Origin: an uncultured Clostridia bacterium
GTDB lineage: Bacteria; Bacillota; Clostridia; TANB77; CAG-508
Length of the DNA: 36,742 nucleotides
Assembly (NCBI GenBank): GCA_944393125.1
Contig: CALXZB010000014.1
Coordinates: forward strand, 1-36,742
Direction of reading: 5' to 3'
Shown: piece by piece, positions 32,637 through 36,742 of the stretch
How the letters are laid out: each line of letters begins with the position of its first letter
Numbering within the stretch: the first letter of the stretch is position 1
Notes under the pieces: model-generated
Told to the model about the DNA's origin: nothing
Database searches by the model: none
The model's input: only the letters and a program-made list of their open reading frames with translations
Made by a program: the position numbers and the translations under genes

Positions 32637-33611
32637 TTATAGGCTATAAAAATATTCTTTAATTCTTGCCATTAAAACATCTTTATTGTTAATATGATTA
32701 ATATCATTTCTAAATACACTTGCATCTTTTAAATTTTTTGTATACCATGCAATATGTTTTCTCATTTCATTAAGTGCAATATTTTCTCCTTTTTCTTCTA
32801 TATCGAGAAATATATGTTTTTTTAAAATTTCGTATTTTTCTAAATTAGTTGGTTTTGGTAATTTTTGACCTGTTTTTAAAAAATGTTCTATTTGAGTAAA
32901 TATCCATGGATTTCCCATAGCTCCTCTACCAATCATAATTCCATCTACTCCTGTATATTCAAACATATATTTAGCACTTTCTTCGTCAATTATATCTCCA
33001 TTTCCTATAACAGGAATTTTAACAGTTTCTTTTACTTTTTTAATAATATCTAAATCTGCTTTCCCACTATAAAATTCGTCACGTGTTCTTCCGTGAATTG
33101 TAATTGCAGATATCCCGTTTTTTTCAGCAATTTGTGCTACTTCACAAGCAACAATATTTTCTTTGTCCCACCCTTTTCTAAATTTTAATGTTACAGGTAC
33201 TTTAGAATTATCTACAACAGCTTTAATAATTTGTTCAAGCTTATTTAAGTCTAATAATAATTTGCTTCCATCGCCATTTTTAACAACTTTTGGTGCTGGG
33301 CATCCAGCATTTATATCAATAATATCTGCAAATTGACTAATATATTGAGCTGAAAAAGCCATAGATTCTACATCACTTCCAAATATTTGCATACTTATTG
33401 GTCTTTTTTCATTTTCTGTTTTTAATAATTTCTTAGTTTTTTCATCACCATAGAAAAGAGCTTTAGAACTCACCATTTCTGTACATACAAGTCCTGGATT
33501 AAATTCTTCTACAATTATTCTAAAAGGCAGGTCTGTTACACCTGCCATTGGAGCTAAAATTAGATTATTTTTTAATTCTACATTTCCTATTTTCAATTTA
33601 TGTATATACAT
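32637..33611 (-). CDS. dusB: tRNA-dihydrouridine synthase DusB
   Basis: Dus enzymes use FMN and NADPH to reduce uridines in the tRNA D loop. The 324-aa product has the TIM-barrel landmarks: LAPMAGVTDLPFR (FMN), QIFGSD, DINAGCPAPKVVKNGDGS with the catalytic Cys, TLKFRKGWD, TIHGRTRDEFYSGKADL, GNGDI, and GIMIGRGAMGNPW (phosphate binding). AGGAG precedes the ATG. It starts 18 nt after rodA, so it is the last gene of the min-rodA operon. Confidence 0.96.
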   Translation of the reverse strand: MYIHKLKIGNVELKNNLILAPMAGVTDLPFRIIVEEFNPGLVCTEMVSSKALFYGDEKTKKLLKTENEKRPISMQIFGSDVESMAFSAQYISQFADIIDINAGCPAPKVVKNGDGSKLLLDLNKLEQIIKAVVDNSKVPVTLKFRKGWDKENIVACEVAQIAEKNGISAITIHGRTRDEFYSGKADLDIIKKVKETVKIPVIGNGDIIDEESAKYMFEYTGVDGIMIGRGAMGNPWIFTQIEHFLKTGQKLPKPTNLEKYEILKKHIFLDIEEKGENIALNEMRKHIAWYTKNLKDASVFRNDINHINNKDVLMARIKEYFYSL

Positions 33612-33629
33612 CTGTTTTTCTCCTATATA

Positions 33630-34742
33630 TTATTTATTAAACATTCCATTTTTTCTTTGAGAACTTATATTTAATAATATTCCTATCAAAATAAAACTTG
33701 TTATTGTTGAGCTTCCACCATAACTTACAAATAGCAGTGGAACACCTGTTATTGGAAGTAATCCCATTGTCATTCCTATATTTTCTAAAGTATGAAATAA
33801 AAATACTCCTACAATTCCTATGGCTAAGTATCCTCCTGTTTCATCATTTATACTTTTGGCTATTTTTATAGACTTAGTCATAATTATTATATTTAGCAAT
33901 ATTACTATTCCAGCTACTATAAATCCCATTTCTTCTCCTATAACAGCAAATATAAAGTCTGTTGTTTTAGGATAAAGATATCCTAATTGAGTTTGGTTTC
34001 CTTTTAAAATTCCCATCCCTGTAATTTGTCCTGCTCCTATAGCCAACTTAGATTGCAATGTATTATAACCAGCTCCACTTGGATCTGATTCAGGATTTAA
34101 AAATATATCTATCCTTGTTTTTGCATGTTGTGGCAATAAAAAATTATATGCTAATGGCACAGTAATTGCTACAATGAGAATTGCAAGTATTATATATTTT
34201 TTGTCTATTCCAGCAACAAAAATCATCAATAAAAATGCACTTATATATGCTATCGCTGTTCCATAATCTGGTTCAATAATTATTAATCCTAATGGAACAC
34301 TTAAGACTAATAGTATTAATGCTAATTTGTGTATTTTATTAATTTCATTTTTTCCTTTTCTTTGAATTATGGATATAACATATGATAAAAATAATATTAC
34401 AAATATTTTCGATATTTCTGCTGGTTGGAGTGAAAAAAGCCCATCTCCAATATTAAACCAGCTCCTTGCACCATTTATGGGTTCAGTAAACAATACTGCT
34501 ATTAGCATTATTATTGATATTCCATACAATATAGGAGATAATTTTATTAAAATCTTGTAATCAATAAACATAACTACAAGCATTATAAAAAAACTTATCC
34601 CCACCCAAACAATTTGTTTTTTAAATTCATCTAAATCAGAATCATATGATGCGGAAAACAGTGCTATTAAGCCAATTCCACATAATATAATTGCACATAT
34701 TGGTATTATCCATTCTACTTTTTTTAAATTTTTAATACTCAT
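33630..34742 (-). CDS. rodA: SEDS glycosyltransferase RodA
   Basis: SEDS proteins polymerise glycan strands of peptidoglycan; RodA works in elongation, FtsW/SpoVE in division and sporulation. The 370-aa product has about ten membrane helices. It shows NGARSWFNIGDGLFSLQPAEISKI, the IIEPDYGTA loop with the essential Asp, and PITGVPLLFVSYGGSS. The short N terminus and the position directly after minE (4 nt) favour RodA, as in the clostridial mre-min-rodA cluster. No class B PBP lies beside it. Confidence 0.93.
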   Translation of the reverse strand: MSIKNLKKVEWIIPICAIILCGIGLIALFSASYDSDLDEFKKQIVWVGISFFIMLVVMFIDYKILIKLSPILYGISIIMLIAVLFTEPINGARSWFNIGDGLFSLQPAEISKIFVILFLSYVISIIQRKGKNEINKIHKLALILLVLSVPLGLIIIEPDYGTAIAYISAFLLMIFVAGIDKKYIILAILIVAITVPLAYNFLLPQHAKTRIDIFLNPESDPSGAGYNTLQSKLAIGAGQITGMGILKGNQTQLGYLYPKTTDFIFAVIGEEMGFIVAGIVILLNIIIMTKSIKIAKSINDETGGYLAIGIVGVFLFHTLENIGMTMGLLPITGVPLLFVSYGGSSTITSFILIGILLNISSQRKNGMFNK

Positions 34743-34746
34743 TTAA

Positions 34747-35226
34747 TCACTCTTTTTTAAGATCCTTTTTCTCTTTTTTTTCTTCTGTTTCTTCTAGTTT
34801 TTCTATTTTTTCTGACTTCTCTTCTTTTTTTGGTTCTTTAGCTTCGTCAGAATTTTTATTTTCTTTTTGCTTTTCACTTTTTTGTGTTTCCTTAGATGGT
34901 GTTTGCTCTACTTGTGCTGTTTTTCTTACTTCATCTTTAATATTTAATATAGGGATATTTGCATATAATGCTGGAGCTCCATTTGTCCCATCATTATTTT
35001 CTTTGTTTGTAAGCCTCACATCCATCGTGCTTTCATCTATATCTATATACTTTTTAATTACTTCTATAATTTCTTGTTTCATTAAATCTAGAAAATCTGC
35101 TGATACATTTGCTCTGTCTTGCATTAAAACTAAATGTAATCTTTCTTTTGCTGCATCTTTAGATTTTAATGTTTGTTCTTCTTTTTTGATCATCTTTCTT
35201 AAAAAATTCATTATGCTTTCAAACAT
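34747..35226 (-). CDS. minE: MinE with a long charged tail
   Basis: MinE stimulates MinD ATPase and drives pole-to-pole oscillation, setting the division site. Residues 1-100 match MinE: an N-terminal amphipathic segment (MFESIMNFLRKMI), the anti-MinCD region KDAAKERLHLVLMQDRANVSADFLDLMKQEIIEVIKKY, and VDVRL-type strand DVRLTNKEN..ALYANIPI. Usual MinE is about 90 aa. Here residues 101-159 form an added tail almost entirely K, E, S, Q and D (KEEKSEKIEKLEETEEKKEK), probably helical or disordered. The gene lies 25 nt after minD and 4 nt before rodA. Confidence 0.92.
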   Translation of the reverse strand: MFESIMNFLRKMIKKEEQTLKSKDAAKERLHLVLMQDRANVSADFLDLMKQEIIEVIKKYIDIDESTMDVRLTNKENNDGTNGAPALYANIPILNIKDEVRKTAQVEQTPSKETQKSEKQKENKNSDEAKEPKKEEKSEKIEKLEETEEKKEKKDLKKE

Positions 35227-35251
35227 TATCTTTTATCCCTCCAACTTTTGT

Positions 35252-36043
35252 TTATTTTTTAAATAAGCTTTTTATTTTCGCTAATAATCCTTTTTCTTTT
35301 CCAGGTATTGTTACTTCTATATTTTCACCTAATACTCTTTTAGCAATTTCTAGATATGCTTTTCCTGATGGTGCTTTTCTGTTTTGAATTACTGGTTCTC
35401 CTTTATTTGTTTGTGTTATTATATATTCATCATCTGGTACTACACCTATTAGATCTATTGATAATAAATCAACAATATCATTTACATCCATCATTTCGCC
35501 TTTTTTTACCATATTAGGTCTTATTCTATTTATTACTAATTCTGGATTTTTTATTTCAGCAGCTTCTAATAGCCCTATAATTCTGTCTGCATCTCTTATA
35601 GAAGATATCTCTGCTGTACTAACTACTATTGCTCTATCAGCTCCTGCAATAGCATTTTTAAACCCTTGCTCAATTCCAGCAGGGCAGTCTATTAGTATAT
35701 AGTCAAATTCTTCTTTTAGCTTTTTGGTCAATTCTCTCATCTGTTCTTCATTTACTGCACTTTTGTCCCTTGTTTGTGCAGCTGGTAATAAATATAATTC
35801 TTTAAATCTTTTGTCTTTTATTAGTGCTTGTCTTAATTTACATTTTTCTTCAACAACATCTACTATATCATATACTATTCTATTTTCTAAGCCCATTACT
35901 ACATCTAAGTTTCTTAATCCAATATCAGTATCAATTAATACAACCTTTTTTCCTTCTAATGCTAAACTAGAACCTAAGTTTGCTGTTGTTGTTGTTTTTC
36001 CAACTCCACCTTTTCCTGATGTTATAACTATAACTTCTCCCAT
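35252..36043 (-). CDS. minD: Septum-site ATPase MinD
   Basis: MinD is a membrane-bound P-loop ATPase that works with MinE (and MinC) to place the septum. The 263-aa product has the deviant Walker A GKGGVGKTTTTANLG (10-24), switch I IDTDIGLRNLDVVMGLENR, switch II DYILIDCPAGIEQGF and a C-terminal amphipathic helix (KGLLAKIKSLFKK) for membrane binding. TAAGGAGG precedes the ATG. No minC lies directly upstream; the neighbour is a CwlD-type amidase, with a terminator in between. Confidence 0.97.
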   Translation of the reverse strand: MGEVIVITSGKGGVGKTTTTANLGSSLALEGKKVVLIDTDIGLRNLDVVMGLENRIVYDIVDVVEEKCKLRQALIKDKRFKELYLLPAAQTRDKSAVNEEQMRELTKKLKEEFDYILIDCPAGIEQGFKNAIAGADRAIVVSTAEISSIRDADRIIGLLEAAEIKNPELVINRIRPNMVKKGEMMDVNDIVDLLSIDLIGVVPDDEYIITQTNKGEPVIQNRKAPSGKAYLEIAKRVLGENIEVTIPGKEKGLLAKIKSLFKK

Positions 36044-36093
36044 ATTTTTCCTCCTTAGGATTATTTATTCTTTTTAAAATCCCAATTTTTACA

Positions 36094-36120
36094 ATTATAA
36101 TAATATACTGAAAACGTCAA
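36094..36120 (-). promoter_or_regulatory. Possible promoter of the minD operon
   Basis: On the minus strand TTGACG (36120-36115) and TATAAT (36099-36094) are good boxes but the spacer is only 15 nt, so activity is uncertain. Confidence 0.35.
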
Positions 36121-36152
36121 AAAGTCAATGAGTTTAAGTAAATTTACACAAA

Positions 36153-36188
36153 AAAATTTACTGTTTCCGTAAGGTTACAGTAAATTTT
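36153..36188 (-). terminator. Terminator of the amidase gene
   Basis: A 12-bp perfect stem (AAAATTTACTGT / ACAGTAAATTTT) with a 12-nt loop lies just after the amidase stop, with T-rich sequence beyond on the minus strand. Confidence 0.75.
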
Positions 36189-36196
36189 GTAATATT

Positions 36197-36742
36197 TTAA
36201 TCATAAAAATAATCAATTATTCCATTATATATTCCCCATGCTAATTTATTTTGATATTCATCTTGTAATAAAAGTTTTTCTTCTTCTGGGTTAGATAAAA
36301 ATCCACATTCAACTATAGCTATAGGTATTTCTACATGTTTAATAATATAAATATTATCAATTGTTTTAGCTACTCTATTATTCTCTTTTTGTATAGCTTT
36401 ATTTAGGTTATTTTGAATAGAAACAGCTAGTTTTTGCCCATTTTCACTTCCTGCTTTATAAAATGTTTGCCAACCATCATATTGTTGTTGTGGAATTTTA
36501 TTTAAGTGAATTGAGACAAAAATATCTGCTGAACTTTCATTTCCTATTTTTACTCTATTGTGAATATCTGATATTTTTTTCTGTCTTAATGTTTTCGCAT
36601 CTATATCATATATAGCATTTTCATCAGAACGTGTAAGTACTACGGAAGAACCACTTTGTTCTAATAAGTTTTGTATTTTTAATGCAATTTTCAAATTAGT
36701 TTCCGCTTCTGTTGTTCCAGTACTACTTTCTGCACCTTCATC
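36197..36742 (-). CDS. cwlD: CwlD-type N-acetylmuramoyl-L-alanine amidase (5' part outside window)
   Basis: Amidase_3 enzymes cut between MurNAc and the stem peptide using zinc; CwlD does this in the spore cortex to make muramic lactam. The frame is open to the window edge, so the start and the first zinc His (GHGG) are missing. What is visible: DEGAESSTGTTEAETNL (likely the zinc Glu region), SSVVLTRSDEN, ADIFVSIHLNKIPQQQYDGW (zinc His; the Q-Y-G-x-Q-x-F-Y-like turn is typical of CwlD) and VECGFLSNPEEEKLL (catalytic Glu). A GerS-like gene is a few genes away, matching the known GerS-CwlD partnership. Confidence 0.88.
   Translation of the reverse strand, partial: DEGAESSTGTTEAETNLKIALKIQNLLEQSGSSVVLTRSDENAIYDIDAKTLRQKKISDIHNRVKIGNESSADIFVSIHLNKIPQQQYDGWQTFYKAGSENGQKLAVSIQNNLNKAIQKENNRVAKTIDNIYIIKHVEIPIAIVECGFLSNPEEEKLLLQDEYQNKLAWGIYNGIIDYFYD

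Overview
The window looks like chromosomal DNA from a low-G+C, endospore-forming Bacillota of the Clostridia type. The evidence is very AT-rich codon use, strong AGGAGG-type ribosome sites, sigma-A promoters with 17-nt spacers, and a set of Firmicutes marker genes: Spo0A, the Gram-positive replicase PolC, a GerS-like protein, a lone MazF/NdoA, a CwlD-type cortex amidase, and a minD-minE-rodA block. I cannot name the species.

Layout. Positions 1-2800 form a plus-strand block (LemA protein, a membrane partner, an orphan protein) with visibly higher G+C than the rest, so it was probably acquired. Positions 2849-7275 (minus) hold a cytoplasmic alpha-amylase, spo0A, a YigZ-family protein and an HI0933-type flavoprotein. 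Two tRNA genes (His, Gln) follow at 7464-7629 on the plus strand. Positions 7666-11126 (minus) hold an unknown helical protein and a TetR regulator/acyl-CoA ligase pair. A 386-nt intergenic stretch (11127-11512) carries the TetR promoter, a 16-bp palindrome and a dense cluster of six DnaA-box-like 9-mers beside very AT-rich DNA.

Positions 11513-20316 (minus) look like one six-gene operon: a HerA/VirB4-like ATPase; a protein with 24 acidic 12-residue repeats, a coiled coil and a papain-like peptidase domain; a small unknown protein; an SPFH protein with zinc ribbons; a membrane/coiled-coil protein; and a zinc-ribbon/helical-repeat membrane protein. Next to it (20471-22887) are a membrane protein, a zinc-ribbon/TPR protein and a divergent gene whose first 50 or so residues are a paralogue of the last operon gene. 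I did not recognise this set as a described system, and it is the best candidate for new biology here.

Positions 22961-36742 are mostly core genes: a small peptide with two near-identical RiPP-leader-like motifs, a DUF1294 membrane protein, PolC with two tandem OB-folds, Ddl, a class B penicillin-binding protein (plus strand), MazF, a GerS-like protein, DusB, RodA, MinE with an unusual charged tail, MinD, and a CwlD-type amidase cut by the window end. The core part joins replication (PolC), wall synthesis and shape (Ddl, PBP, RodA), division-site choice (MinD/MinE) and sporulation (Spo0A, GerS-like, CwlD).
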